Assembly (NCBI GenBank): GCA_014132615.1
Contig: BMAH01000015.1
Location: 1 to 64,000 of the forward strand
Source: Gammaproteobacteria bacterium
GTDB taxonomy: Bacteria > Pseudomonadota > Gammaproteobacteria > DSM-16500
Reading direction: 5' to 3'
DNA length: 64,000 bases
Program-made: the position numbers and the translations under genes
Part shown: positions 1 to 9,033 of the stretch, piece by piece
Numbering within the stretch: position 1 is the first letter of the stretch
Layout of the letters: every line of letters begins with the position of its first letter
The notes under the pieces: model-generated
Told to the model about the DNA's origin: nothing
Database searches by the model: none
What the model saw: only the letters and a program-made list of their open reading frames with translations

Positions 1-1
1 A

Positions 2-817
2 TTTAAAGAATATCTTATTGTAGGGGGTTTGCCTGCTTCAGTATTAAGCTGGATTGAAGAACATTCATTGACTAAAGTTGAACAAATACAATATGACTTG
101 CTAGCTACTTATAGGGATGATTTTGCTAAGTATAAAGGTAGACTTTCACTTGAACGATTAGAGGAAGTAATGAGTAGCATTCCTCGGATGTTGGGACAAA
201 AATTTGTATTTAGTCATGTTAATAAGGCAATTCAGGCATCAACCATTAAGCAAGTCTTGGACTTGCTAGAAAAAGCGCGCCTTTGCTCTCAAGTAGTCAG
301 TAGTGCTGCAAATGGTGTTCCTTTAGGTGCTGAGGTTAAAGAAAAATATTTTAAAGAGATTTTTTTAGACGTTGGATTATGTTCTATTGCATTAGGCCTA
401 AGCTTAACTCAAATTAATCAAGCAGAAGATATTACCTTAATCAATCAAGGCGGTATTGCAGAACAGGTTGTTGGACAACTCTTAAGGACTATTACCCCTC
501 CTTATAAAGAGCCAGCTCTTTATTGCTGGCATCGTGATCAAGCAGACTCTAATGCAGAAATAGATTACGTTATACAGCAAGGAGAAAGAATTATTCCTAT
601 TGAAGTTAAAGCGGGCAGTACAGGTAGCTTAAAGTCTTTACATTTATTTATGGGGATGAAAAAACTACCATTAGCTTTACGTATCAATGCTGATTTACCT
701 ACTAAAACGAATATAAATGTAAAAGACTTTAAAGGTGATGTGGTTAATTATGAATTAATATCATTGCCATTTTATTTAATAGGCCAATTACATCGTTTGG
801 TTGAAACCACTAAATGA
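2..817 (+). CDS. DUF4143-type ATPase, C-terminal part (5' end outside window)
   Basis: The frame is open from the left edge, reading FKEYLIVGGLPASVLSW. This matches the EYL..GG.P motif that follows the AAA domain in DUF4143 proteins. The nucleotide-binding part lies outside the window. The last third has a PD-(D/E)xK-like pattern (WHRD, AEIDYVI, then IPIEVKAG), as in the nuclease-like C-terminal domain of this family. A TTG at position 29 could be read as a start, but the matching residues upstream show the gene simply enters from the left. Its 3' end overlaps the convergent DUF1841 gene by 8 bp. Such proteins are common accessory ATPases of uncertain role; the family call is good, the cellular job unknown. 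Confidence 0.85.
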   Translation, partial: FKEYLIVGGLPASVLSWIEEHSLTKVEQIQYDLLATYRDDFAKYKGRLSLERLEEVMSSIPRMLGQKFVFSHVNKAIQASTIKQVLDLLEKARLCSQVVSSAANGVPLGAEVKEKYFKEIFLDVGLCSIALGLSLTQINQAEDITLINQGGIAEQVVGQLLRTITPPYKEPALYCWHRDQADSNAEIDYVIQQGERIIPIEVKAGSTGSLKSLHLFMGMKKLPLALRINADLPTKTNINVKDFKGDVVNYELISLPFYLIGQLHRLVETTK

Positions 818-1223
818 ATTTTAATTTATTTAAATAATCTATTTCCTCAGGCGGATGACCAGTTTGCTGAGCTTGCCATAAGGTTTGGGCTAAGCAAGTA
901 ATCATTTTGTGTTCGACGTCTGCTTGATCAACATATTTTTGTAGTAATTGTTGGTGTATGAGAGCAATGCCTTTAGGTCTATCGCTGCGAATTTGTTCGC
1001 GTATTGCCATATGCAAACTCATATGAAAGAAGGGATTTTCTTCTAATTTAAATTCTTGTTTTTGTAATTGCTCATTATTGCTTAGTAAATCGTGATATTC
1101 GGGGTGAATTAAAATAATTTCTACCATTTGATTTTCTAAAATCGTTAATGGCAATTGCTTTAAATATTTTTGCCAAGCTTCGTAAAAAGCTTGTCTATAA
1201 GCTTCGCGTTGATTGGTATACAT
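810..1223 (-). CDS. DUF1841 family protein
   Basis: This 137-aa soluble protein has the conserved core of DUF1841: NPFFHMSLHMAIREQIRSDRP followed by a helical C-terminus, with no signal peptide or membrane segment. Its ATG overlaps the TAA of nth by one base (TAATG), so the two are almost certainly translationally coupled. DUF1841 is often seen beside nth in gammaproteobacteria, but its function is not established. It is close to full family length. The C-terminal codons overlap the convergent DUF4143 gene. Confidence 0.88.
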   Translation of the reverse strand: MYTNQREAYRQAFYEAWQKYLKQLPLTILENQMVEIILIHPEYHDLLSNNEQLQKQEFKLEENPFFHMSLHMAIREQIRSDRPKGIALIHQQLLQKYVDQADVEHKMITCLAQTLWQAQQTGHPPEEIDYLNKLKFI

Positions 1224-1870
1224 TATGCTTCTTCTGTCGGTTTGGTTTTAAATTTATATTCGCATAAATCACGTATGATGCATTCTGGGCAATGTGGTTT
1301 TCTTGCTACGCAGACATATCGGCCGTGTAAAATTAACCAATGATGTGCATATAATTTAAATTCATCAGGTATCACTTTTTCTAATTGTTTTTCCACAGCA
1401 AGTGGTGTTTTACCATTGCTTAATCCAATGCGGTTGGCTACTCGGAAAATATGAGTATCAACAGCAATGGTGGGTTGTTTGAAGCAAGTGTTTAAAATGA
1501 CATTGGCAGTTTTTCGCCCAACGCCAGGGAGAGATTCTAATTCTTCGCGATTGTCTGGAACGCGCGAATGAAATTTTTCTATCAGCAAACGGCAAGTCGC
1601 TATCACATTTTTTGCTTTGGCTCTGTAAAGACCGATATTTTTAATAGAATCACGTAATCGATCTTCGCCTAATTTAAGTAATTTTTCGGGGGTGTTTGCT
1701 TTCTTGAAAAGAACAATAGTTGCTTTATTGACCGATTTATCTGTTGCCTGTGCAGATAATATGACAGCAATTAACAGTTCAAAGTGGCTGTGGTAAACCA
1801 ATTCCGTTGTAGGGTAAGGATTTGCTTTGCGAAAACGCAAAAATATTTCACGAATTTTTTTTGGTGTCAT
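1223..1870 (-). CDS. nth: Endonuclease III (DNA glycosylase/AP lyase)
   Basis: Nth removes oxidised pyrimidines from DNA and nicks the abasic site, in base excision repair. The 215-aa protein shows the helix-hairpin-helix LPGVGRKTA with catalytic Lys120, then catalytic Asp138 in VDTH. A C-terminal [4Fe-4S] cluster is formed by Cys187, Cys194, Cys197 and Cys203 (C-x6-C-x2-C-x5-C). Numbering and spacing match the E. coli enzyme, so it is expected to be active. It is the first gene of a two-gene unit with the DUF1841 gene. Confidence 0.97.
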   Translation of the reverse strand: MTPKKIREIFLRFRKANPYPTTELVYHSHFELLIAVILSAQATDKSVNKATIVLFKKANTPEKLLKLGEDRLRDSIKNIGLYRAKAKNVIATCRLLIEKFHSRVPDNREELESLPGVGRKTANVILNTCFKQPTIAVDTHIFRVANRIGLSNGKTPLAVEKQLEKVIPDEFKLYAHHWLILHGRYVCVARKPHCPECIIRDLCEYKFKTKPTEEA

Positions 1871-1958
1871 TTTATTTAAAATTTAAAATTAAACAGGCTG
1901 TCTTAGTTAACTTAATCATAATATAATCCATCCCAATTGAGCAGACTAAGGTTATTTT

Positions 1959-2945
1959 ATGTCACGTCCTTACATTAGCGTTGTCATTCCTGTCCATAAT
2001 GAGCAGGAAGTGTTGGAAGAATTATATACTCGTTTAACCAGCGCTTTGGATAAACTGAATAAACCTTATGAGATAATTTTGACCAATGACGGCAGTACTG
2101 ATAACTCTGCTAGCATGCTGCGTGAATTGCACGCACGTCGCCCTCATCAAATTCGCATTATCGATTTCAATGGCAACTTTGGCCAACATATGGCCATTAT
2201 GGCGGGTTTTGAAAAAGTTAGAGGTGACATTATCATTACTATGGATGCAGATTTACAAAATCCTCCTGAGGAAATTGGTAAATTAGTTGCAGCCATGGAA
2301 GCGGGTCACGACGTCGTTAATACGTATAGACAAGATAGACAAGATGCTTGGTGGCGTCTGAAAGTATCAAAATGGCATAACCAATTGCGCGAAAAAATGA
2401 TGCCTAAGTTAAAAATGAAAGACGAAGGCTGTATGTTAAGAGCCTATAGCAGACAAATAGTCGACTTAATGGCTTCAACAGGGGAAAGTACAACGTTTAT
2501 TCCTGCTTTAGCACTTACTTATGCAGCTAATCCGACAGAAGTGGGTGTTGCGCATGCTGAACGTAGTGCAGGTACATCAAGTTATAATTTCTATAAACTC
2601 ATACGTTACAATTTTGATTTAGTAACAGGTTTTTCTGTTTTCCCCTTGCAAGTCTTCACCATGATAGGCTTGGCCATCTCACTTTGTAGTTTTGGTTTTG
2701 TTGTCTTTTTATTTTTACGCCGTTTGATTCATGGTCCCGAAGTGGAAGGTGTATTCACTTTATTTGCTATCCTCTTTTTCTTAATCGGCATTGTATTGTT
2801 CGGTTTAGGTATAGTGGGTGAATATATAGGACGTATTTACCAAGAGGTAAGAAAGCGTCCGCGTTTTGTGATAAAAGAAATTATCGAACGTCCTCAGGAT
2901 GAGCCCATTATGCAAATTGCTTACGAGGCTAATGCTAAAAATTAA
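1959..2945 (+). CDS. ArnC-like undecaprenyl-phosphate glycosyltransferase (GT2)
   Basis: The 328-aa membrane-anchored GT2 enzyme transfers a sugar from a nucleotide donor to undecaprenyl phosphate. The N-terminal GT-A domain shows SVVIPVHNE (about 7-15), NDGS at 43 and the metal-binding DADLQNPPEE at 96-105. Two hydrophobic segments lie near 230-255 and 262-290, followed by the GEYIGRIYQEVRKRPRF signature. The closest family by motif is ArnC, which adds 4-deoxy-4-formamido-arabinose for lipid A modification. No other arn biosynthetic genes are nearby, so the donor may be another sugar (GtrB/DPM-like function). A weak Shine-Dalgarno (AAGG) precedes the ATG. Confidence 0.85.
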   Translation: MSRPYISVVIPVHNEQEVLEELYTRLTSALDKLNKPYEIILTNDGSTDNSASMLRELHARRPHQIRIIDFNGNFGQHMAIMAGFEKVRGDIIITMDADLQNPPEEIGKLVAAMEAGHDVVNTYRQDRQDAWWRLKVSKWHNQLREKMMPKLKMKDEGCMLRAYSRQIVDLMASTGESTTFIPALALTYAANPTEVGVAHAERSAGTSSYNFYKLIRYNFDLVTGFSVFPLQVFTMIGLAISLCSFGFVVFLFLRRLIHGPEVEGVFTLFAILFFLIGIVLFGLGIVGEYIGRIYQEVRKRPRFVIKEIIERPQDEPIMQIAYEANAKN

Positions 2946-2971
2946 TAGATTATATTAGGAAAAAATAATAC

Positions 2972-3559
2972 ATGTCGGACATAGGTAGGGATTTTGAATT
3001 AGTTGCAGGGGTGGATGAAGCAGGGCGTGGTCCATTAGCAGGACCTGTTATTGCAGCTGCGGTGATTTTGCATCCGCATAGACCTATAAAAGGATTGGCA
3101 GATTCTAAAGAGCTAACTGAAAAAGCGCGCAACGAATTATTTATTGAGATACGCGAAAAAGCGTTAGCCTGGTCTATAGGTAGAGCAACTGTCGGTGAAA
3201 TTGATAAAATAAATATTTTACAAGCGACATTTTTAGCTATGCAGCGCGCTGTTGCTGCATTATCAGTCATGCCAACAAAAGCATTAATAGATGGAAACTT
3301 ATGTCCGGCTTTAACCTGTGAAACACAAGCCATTATCAAGGGTGATCAATTAGAACCGGCTATCAGTGCAGCATCGATTTTAGCAAAAGTGTTTAGAGAT
3401 AGAATCATGGTAATGTTGGATAAGCGCTACCCAGAATATGGTTTTGCTCAACACAAAGGCTATGCTACTTCACTTCATATGCAAAATTTACGTAAGTTTG
3501 GCCCTAGCCGTACTCACAGACGTTCTTTTTCTCCAGTCACTGATCTGTTAATAGAATAA
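2972..3559 (+). CDS. rnhB: Ribonuclease HII
   Basis: RNase HII cleaves RNA in RNA/DNA hybrids and removes single ribonucleotides from DNA. The 195-aa protein has [15 protein letters not shown] with acidic residues Asp15 and Glu16, Asp107 in LIDGN, and Asp125 in the GD...[12 protein letters not shown] block. All four metal-binding residues are therefore present, and the length is normal for a bacterial enzyme. It lies 26 bp after the ArnC-like gene and is followed at once by an intrinsic terminator, so it closes that transcription unit. Confidence 0.97.
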   Translation: MSDIGRDFELVAGVDEAGRGPLAGPVIAAAVILHPHRPIKGLADSKELTEKARNELFIEIREKALAWSIGRATVGEIDKINILQATFLAMQRAVAALSVMPTKALIDGNLCPALTCETQAIIKGDQLEPAISAASILAKVFRDRIMVMLDKRYPEYGFAQHKGYATSLHMQNLRKFGPSRTHRRSFSPVTDLLIE

Positions 3560-3560
3560 A

Positions 3561-3588
3561 AAAAGCCCTAGTAAAAGGGCTTTTTTAA
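3561..3588 (+). terminator. Rho-independent terminator after rnhB
   Basis: AAAAGCCCT / AGGGCTTTT form a 9-bp stem with a 6-nt loop and run directly into a T tract. The hairpin starts just after the rnhB stop codon. It probably also acts for the convergent small gene at 3604, because the stem is A-rich on the other side. Confidence 0.85.
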
Positions 3589-3603
3589 AAATCGGAATGA
3601 AGC

Positions 3604-3804
3604 TTAAGCTAAGTTAGATTGTACTAAACTAGATTTAGGTGCAACGTCTGCGCCACCGTAAACAATAGTAATGTCATTTTTATCTTTTTTATGATGGGTT
3701 AAAGGTTGAGCTTTCCAGGCTGAACTGAGTGATTTAATATCAGCATTGCCAGCAAACGAAGTACTCACCATCAAGGCAGTAATTAACAGGATTAATTTTC
3801 TCAT
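3604..3804 (-). CDS. Small exported protein of unknown function
   Basis: This 66-aa frame begins with a typical signal peptide (MRKLILLITALMVSTSFAG, cleavage expected after SFA). The mature part is about 48 residues, polar and lysine-rich in the middle (HHKKDKND), with no cysteine. A good ribosome-binding site (GGGAGA) lies 5-6 nt before the ATG, which supports real translation. No family was recognised. It is monocistronic between the rnhB terminator and a roughly 250-bp upstream region shared with the divergent 673-aa gene. Confidence 0.65.
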   Translation of the reverse strand: MRKLILLITALMVSTSFAGNADIKSLSSAWKAQPLTHHKKDKNDITIVYGGADVAPKSSLVQSNLA

Positions 3805-4052
3805 TCTTTTCTCCCGAGTAAAAACAATAAGTTGACCAAAATTAGGCCTATTATACAGAAAAAATGGCCAATAACCAAGCCCAGGGCAAAAAACAGAACA
3901 AATTAAAATTTTTATTAAAATTAAATAAAAAATTCAGCTAGTTACCGTTTTAATTTCTTTATTTCATCTAAGACTAATTTAAGAATAGGTGCTTATAATA
4001 ATTTTGTAATATTGTTGTAATGCTACTGTAATCTTAATCAGGAGATTCCATA

Positions 4053-6074
4053 ATGCTATCTAACAATAAGGATAAAATAACGACAGAGGAAGAAGAATTG
4101 TCTTTTTTAGATAAAATGTTTTCTACATTTGTCCAAGAGTTATTGGCAGAAATTAAGGTTGTCCAAAGTAATATAAAAGAAGTATTAGAAAACGATAAAG
4201 TTTATTATCCAATCATTAAATCTACAAAAGTGAAATTCTGGCGCACGCAAAGCTTTAGAAAGAAAAGGGAAATGGCTAAAGAATTGTATGACATGGCAGG
4301 AATTAATATCACAACCCTCACTCAAGTTGAAAATTTTATCGATAAATATAAATCATTCGTTGAAAAAAATCGTGAAATCGATAAAAAAGGAGGAAGTTTT
4401 GGTAGCATATTAAATAAATTTGCCGAGCCCATTGAGTATTTAAACACTCATCATAAGACTATTTTACCTACTTTTACTAAATTAAGTGCGTATAGAAGAA
4501 GCATTTGTCATCATCTAATTTCAATTCAAAAAGAGATGAAAGAGATAAAACATCTTAAGCAAAAAGATGTTACTAATATTCATGAAAATAGATCTTACCA
4601 TTTTGAGCAGATAGGGATAAATCAAAAAAACGCGCTAGATAATTTCCGCCATCTATTATTGAAGAATCAACTTGATATAGATATGCAAGTTATTAAAGAA
4701 AAACTTAATACATTAAATTCGAATGAGAAAAAAGTTAATTATTTAATGTCTATTATGCGCTCGGCACTATACTTAAGTTGTGAAGATAAAAAAGAATTTT
4801 TAAATAAATACGCTGAAATTAAAAAAGAATTCAAACACTATATTAAAAATCCTGATATTTGTTTGGTTAAGGTTAGAGAGATTATACAGCTTAAGCATGT
4901 TAATTATACATTAAAAAACTTAAGTATAGATTTTGAAAGCAGTATTTATGAGGAAGGTAATCAAAATTCTTTATTGGGAAATAATGAAAGTGAACTAGAT
5001 CGCATTCATCCTTTTTTACAATCTTCTATTACCCCTTCACATAAATTTGAATTAAAGTTAGATATTTTAAATTTTGAAAAAACCAATGTTAAATATACAA
5101 ATCTATCTTCAGAAGCTAAGAGACGTTATTTATTAACAAGATTACTAATTAAAGAATTTGCCGATAGAGTTCAAGTAGAAGAGAAAAAATTTCTATTAGC
5201 TGCAGGGATAAGACATAGCCAAGATGCCGACATTAAAATGTATAAAATTTATAATGAATTTATCGGTGAGTGGTTAAAGGAAGCTTATCTTAGTAGAAAG
5301 TATGTCACTAATGACAAGCAATTTGAAATTATAATAGAAGAAGCGAACGAAGATACCGAGCCCGCTGATGGTAAAAAAAAATATCAATTAAAAAGGGAGA
5401 ATACAAAATATGAGACTGTCACTGAGCATCATACTATTGAAATCCAAAATGCAGATAATTTTCTAACCAGAGAATTGTGTGATGATTTAATAGAACTTAT
5501 CAATGAGAGAATGCACAATTTGCATGAAACTGAAGAATTACTAAAGCAAATTAGTGAAGTTGAAAATGAGTATGTCATAAAATTTGAAAAATTATTACAA
5601 GAATTAGTATCAAAATTCCAATCGTTAGATAGACAGTCATTGACTGCTTTTTTATCTTCATACAAGCTTTCATGGTTAAAAAATGTAGAAAACTTATTTA
5701 AAGGCTTGAAAGAGCAAATTAGTGTGCTCGATACTTTATTAGTTAAAGCAGAAAATGATGAAAACTATTATCCTAATCCAAAAATTAATAAAACAGAAAG
5801 TGTTAAAGATGAATTTCGTTTCTTAAAGCTTTTTCAATATGCTCAAGCTGCATTAGGTTTTAGGGTCAATAAAAAAGTATTAAGGAAAAATGATAGCAGT
5901 AGAATGCTAGCTGGAGTTGGGCTGACAAACCCTGTCCAATCAACTACCAAGCTAACTACTAGCAAGTTAGGCTTATTTGTTTCTTGTAGCGCTAATGCAG
6001 AGTTTGCTAATGGAAGTCGTTGCCCTACTCCAAAAAAAATGGATAGAGAGCATCAAGCTGCACTAAGATGTTAA
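4053..6074 (+). CDS. Hypothetical 673-aa largely helical protein (effector-like)
   Basis: Not recognised. The protein is rich in Lys, Glu, Asn and Ile, lacks a signal peptide or membrane segment, and is predicted by eye to be mostly alpha-helical with coiled-coil stretches (for example residues 480-600). The last 45 or so residues differ: they are Ser/Thr/Ala/Cys-rich and end in a basic, Cys-terminated tail (KKMDREHQAALRC). An AGGAG ribosome-binding site precedes the ATG. Size, solubility, orphan status and a distinct C-terminal tail resemble type IV secretion substrates of Legionellales, but that is inference. It stands alone between an exported small gene and convergent rmuC. Confidence 0.75.
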   Translation: MLSNNKDKITTEEEELSFLDKMFSTFVQELLAEIKVVQSNIKEVLENDKVYYPIIKSTKVKFWRTQSFRKKREMAKELYDMAGINITTLTQVENFIDKYKSFVEKNREIDKKGGSFGSILNKFAEPIEYLNTHHKTILPTFTKLSAYRRSICHHLISIQKEMKEIKHLKQKDVTNIHENRSYHFEQIGINQKNALDNFRHLLLKNQLDIDMQVIKEKLNTLNSNEKKVNYLMSIMRSALYLSCEDKKEFLNKYAEIKKEFKHYIKNPDICLVKVREIIQLKHVNYTLKNLSIDFESSIYEEGNQNSLLGNNESELDRIHPFLQSSITPSHKFELKLDILNFEKTNVKYTNLSSEAKRRYLLTRLLIKEFADRVQVEEKKFLLAAGIRHSQDADIKMYKIYNEFIGEWLKEAYLSRKYVTNDKQFEIIIEEANEDTEPADGKKKYQLKRENTKYETVTEHHTIEIQNADNFLTRELCDDLIELINERMHNLHETEELLKQISEVENEYVIKFEKLLQELVSKFQSLDRQSLTAFLSSYKLSWLKNVENLFKGLKEQISVLDTLLVKAENDENYYPNPKINKTESVKDEFRFLKLFQYAQAALGFRVNKKVLRKNDSSRMLAGVGLTNPVQSTTKLTTSKLGLFVSCSANAEFANGSRCPTPKKMDREHQAALRC

Positions 6075-6081
6075 GGATAAT

Positions 6082-6111
6082 TAAAAAAGAAGCTGTTATA
6101 TAACAGCTTCT
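6082..6111 (-). terminator. Terminator of rmuC
   Basis: A perfect 24-bp palindrome (AGAAGCTGTTAT / ATAACAGCTTCT, 6088-6111) is followed on the minus strand by a run of six T. It overlaps the last codons and stop of rmuC and can also act as a barrier to the convergent 673-aa gene. Confidence 0.8.
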
Positions 6112-7454
6112 GTGCTAGGTGTTGTTTCAAGCGATAAAGCTTCACTCTGAGATAAGTTATCAAACTCAGCCCGCTCAATTTGATTAAATCGCTGAGTAAT
6201 TTTACGCGAAGAAATATGTACTTGCTCAATGTCAGTGTGCGCTTGCGCAATTCGTTTCGCTAAATTATCCATACGCATTTGGAAACGATCAAAATCATCT
6301 GCTAATAATCGCAAATGTTTTTGAATTTCGTGGACTTGTTTGCGAGTGGCAGCATCTTTAAGCACAGCTCTTGCTGTCGTTAAAATGGCCATCATGGTAG
6401 TAGGAGAGACTAGCCATACTTTTGCTTTATGTGCAGCTTCAACTAAATCACTGTGATGTGCATGAATTTCAGCAAAGACAGCTTCTGCAGGAATAAACAT
6501 GACAGCGCCATCTGCTGTTTCACCGTTGATAATGTATTTTTCAGCAATATCTTGTATGTGCTTGCGAATATCAATTTTGAATTGTTTTAACGCTTGTTGT
6601 CTATCTGATTCATGGGTAGAAGAATCAATTAACAAGCGGTAGTTTTCTAAAGGAAATTTAGCATCGATAGCAATATTACCAGTAGGTTCAGGTAAGAATA
6701 ACATACAGTCAGGGCGTTTATGATTACTAAGCATATGTTGGAAACTGAAATGTTGTTCTGGAATCATGTTATGAATTAATGCGGATAATTGCACTTCACC
6801 AAACGTACCGCGCGAGCGTTTGTCATTTAAAATTTCTTGTAAGCTGACTACATTGCTGGATAATTCGGTTATTTTCTTTTGCGCAGCATCAATAAGCGCT
6901 AAACGCTTAATGACGTCTGTAAACGTTTCATTCGTTTTTTCAAATCCATCTGCTAACCGTTTTTCAACGTGGGTATTAATTTCTTTTAATTTGGCTTCTG
7001 TCGTTTGAGTTAGTAGATCGACGCGTTTGCCTAATTGATTTGCATAGTCAGTTAATGCTTCTTTCACTTGCAGACGATTTTCTTGTACACCTTTATGTAG
7101 TGTATCTTGCAAAATTTTTAGTCCTTCTAATTGTCTTTCTTCAAATCTTGCTCTATAACTTGAAAAAGCTTGCTGCAATTGTTCTTTTAATTCAGCACTG
7201 TGTTGATTTTGATCTAATCTGACTGCACCTAATTTCTCTGCTAACGTTTGTTGCAAATTACCTAAATTAGTTAATAAACTTTCTCGTAATTGATGCTCGG
7301 CATGATGGTTCTTTTGAGCTAGCTGTAGAATTTGTGTTTCTAGTCGTGTAGTCGTTTTTTCAGTCGCATTGCTCAGCAAAAATTGCTTAATGAAGACAAA
7401 GAGTGAAATAGCTAACGTTGTCGCACTCAAACCAATTAATAAATACATTAGCAT
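6096..7454 (-). CDS. rmuC: DNA recombination protein RmuC
   Basis: RmuC limits DNA inversions and is thought to be a nuclease-related factor. The 452-aa protein begins with one membrane anchor (about 2-25), followed by a long coiled coil (about 30-190). The conserved RmuC domain follows, with RGTFGEVQLSALI, NIAIDAKFPLENY and the VSPTTMMAILTTARAV block near 350. Length is typical. The first of two nearby ATGs was kept because AAGGA lies about 6 nt before it. It is transcribed alone and ends in a palindromic terminator. Confidence 0.95.
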   Translation of the reverse strand: MLMYLLIGLSATTLAISLFVFIKQFLLSNATEKTTTRLETQILQLAQKNHHAEHQLRESLLTNLGNLQQTLAEKLGAVRLDQNQHSAELKEQLQQAFSSYRARFEERQLEGLKILQDTLHKGVQENRLQVKEALTDYANQLGKRVDLLTQTTEAKLKEINTHVEKRLADGFEKTNETFTDVIKRLALIDAAQKKITELSSNVVSLQEILNDKRSRGTFGEVQLSALIHNMIPEQHFSFQHMLSNHKRPDCMLFLPEPTGNIAIDAKFPLENYRLLIDSSTHESDRQQALKQFKIDIRKHIQDIAEKYIINGETADGAVMFIPAEAVFAEIHAHHSDLVEAAHKAKVWLVSPTTMMAILTTARAVLKDAATRKQVHEIQKHLRLLADDFDRFQMRMDNLAKRIAQAHTDIEQVHISSRKITQRFNQIERAEFDNLSQSEALSLETTPSTEAVI

Positions 7455-7477
7455 AAAAATTCCTTACTTTACTGTTG

Positions 7478-7501
7478 AGAAGCTAAACTGCTTCTTTTTT
7501 T
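7478..7501 (+). terminator. Terminator-like hairpin without an upstream gene
   Basis: AGAAGC / GCTTCT with a 6-nt loop is followed by a run of T on the plus strand. No plus-strand gene precedes it; it sits between the rmuC start and the rseP stop (7455-7669), where no coding frame is convincing. It may end an antisense or small RNA, or be chance. Confidence 0.35.
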
Positions 7502-7669
7502 GGCATTTGGTGATTAAGGAGGAAGCGGTAAAGAATTCGATTCTAAAGTATAAAGAGTTAGCTAGGCAATAAGAAAGAGGGTTATTACCATAAGCATCTC
7601 GTCTTAATTGCTGCTTGTCATGACAAGAATAAAACAACTAGCTAACTCATATAGTTAACTCATAAGCTC

Positions 7670-9022
7670 TTAGTAAAGTCTTAGCATATCGTTTAGTAAA
7701 GCTTGTAGTAAAAAGAAGATAATCAGTACAAATCCTAGGCGATAGAAAATATCTAGTACTCTTTCTGGTAACGGTCTGCGTATTATCATTTCAATTACGT
7801 AAATGAATAAATGACCACCATCTAAACCAGGTATGGGTAGAAGATTAATCACCCCAATAGAAATACTTAAAAAGGCTAAGAAACTTAAAAAGGAAAGAAA
7901 GCCGTAATTTAAGGCAGAGCCTGCACTTTCAAAAATGGTAAGGGGACCACCTAGGCTTTGTATGGAAATTTTGCCGATTAGCATTTTGCCTAGTAGTAAT
8001 AAATTAAAATAGGTTAAATCGACCATTTGCTGCCATGCGTGTTTAAACGCTTGCACAGGACCGTATTGCACCTTATTGAGCAAATCTTTAGGTAAAGTAA
8101 TAAGAGGGGCTATGCCTACATACCCCGTTTTGTGTCCAAGCCAGTTTTGTTTGTAACCTGTCGTAATGGGAATAGAAATGAGTTTGCCTTGTCTTTCTAT
8201 AGAAAGTGTATAGCTTTTTTCTGGATTTTGACTAAACGTTGTTATCAATTCTTGCCAATTTTTAATAGGTTTTTTATCAAGCATTACCAGTTTGTCACCC
8301 ACTTTAAGTCCCGCTTTTGCAGCAGGTGAATCAGGTGTAATGATGCTTATAGTTAAAGGAATTTCTGGCTCGTAAGGCTGAATGCCTAAACTGGCTAAAG
8401 GTTGGGGATTTAATGAGTCTAGTTGCCACGTTGCTAAATCGAGTGAATGGGTGGATGTTTGATTGGCAGATTTCACTTCAATTTGAAGTTTATCTTTATC
8501 GCCTGCATGGGCGAGTATGCGAAATAAGATACTGGGCCAACCTGAAGTTGGGCGTTGATCTAGGGCAATGATTTCTTGTTTGGGCTCTAAACCTGCATTG
8601 GCAGCAATGGAATTAGGTTGTACTTCGCCTATGATGGGACGTAATGTGACAAAACCCACCATGAAAATAGTGGCATAAAGCACCCAGGCGCAAAGTATAT
8701 TCATTGCCGGGCCGGCTAATATGATGAGAATTCTTTTGTAATAAGGTTGGTGATTAAAAGCAAAAGGTAATTCAGTAGGTGCCACTTTCCCTTCACTTTC
8801 ATCTAGCATTTTGACATAGCCCCCTAAAGGAATAAGCGCTAAAACATATTCAGTGCCTTTCTTATCATGCCAATGAAGTAGCTTCTTGCCAAAGCCTATG
8901 GAAAAACGTATTACTTTAACGCCTAACAAACGCGCCATAGCAAAATGTGCAAATTCGTGCGTGCCTATGACAAAAAAGATAGTCAGTAGAATGCCAGCAA
9001 TCGCTATCAGAATGTGCAACAT
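7670..9022 (-). CDS. rseP: Site-2 protease RseP (RIP zinc metalloprotease)
   Basis: RseP cleaves transmembrane substrates such as anti-sigma factors inside the inner membrane. The 450-aa protein has the zinc motif HEFAH (His22, Glu23, His26) in the first membrane segment. Two PDZ domains follow (about 120-200 and 220-300), and the second metal motif NLLPIPGLDGGH lies in the C-terminal membrane region. Length is typical. It lies only 11 bp downstream of rlpA at the end of the mrdA-rodA-mltB-rlpA run. That position is unlike the usual one after dxr and before bamA. No anti-sigma factor gene is visible here. Confidence 0.96.
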   Translation of the reverse strand: MLHILIAIAGILLTIFFVIGTHEFAHFAMARLLGVKVIRFSIGFGKKLLHWHDKKGTEYVLALIPLGGYVKMLDESEGKVAPTELPFAFNHQPYYKRILIILAGPAMNILCAWVLYATIFMVGFVTLRPIIGEVQPNSIAANAGLEPKQEIIALDQRPTSGWPSILFRILAHAGDKDKLQIEVKSANQTSTHSLDLATWQLDSLNPQPLASLGIQPYEPEIPLTISIITPDSPAAKAGLKVGDKLVMLDKKPIKNWQELITTFSQNPEKSYTLSIERQGKLISIPITTGYKQNWLGHKTGYVGIAPLITLPKDLLNKVQYGPVQAFKHAWQQMVDLTYFNLLLLGKMLIGKISIQSLGGPLTIFESAGSALNYGFLSFLSFLAFLSISIGVINLLPIPGLDGGHLFIYVIEMIIRRPLPERVLDIFYRLGFVLIIFFLLQALLNDMLRLY

Positions 9023-9033
9023 AAGCGTTAACC

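Noticed and set aside
2950-3339. Long open frame antisense to rnhB
   Set aside because: It lies wholly opposite a well-conserved gene, has no ribosome-binding site, and its translation resembles nothing.
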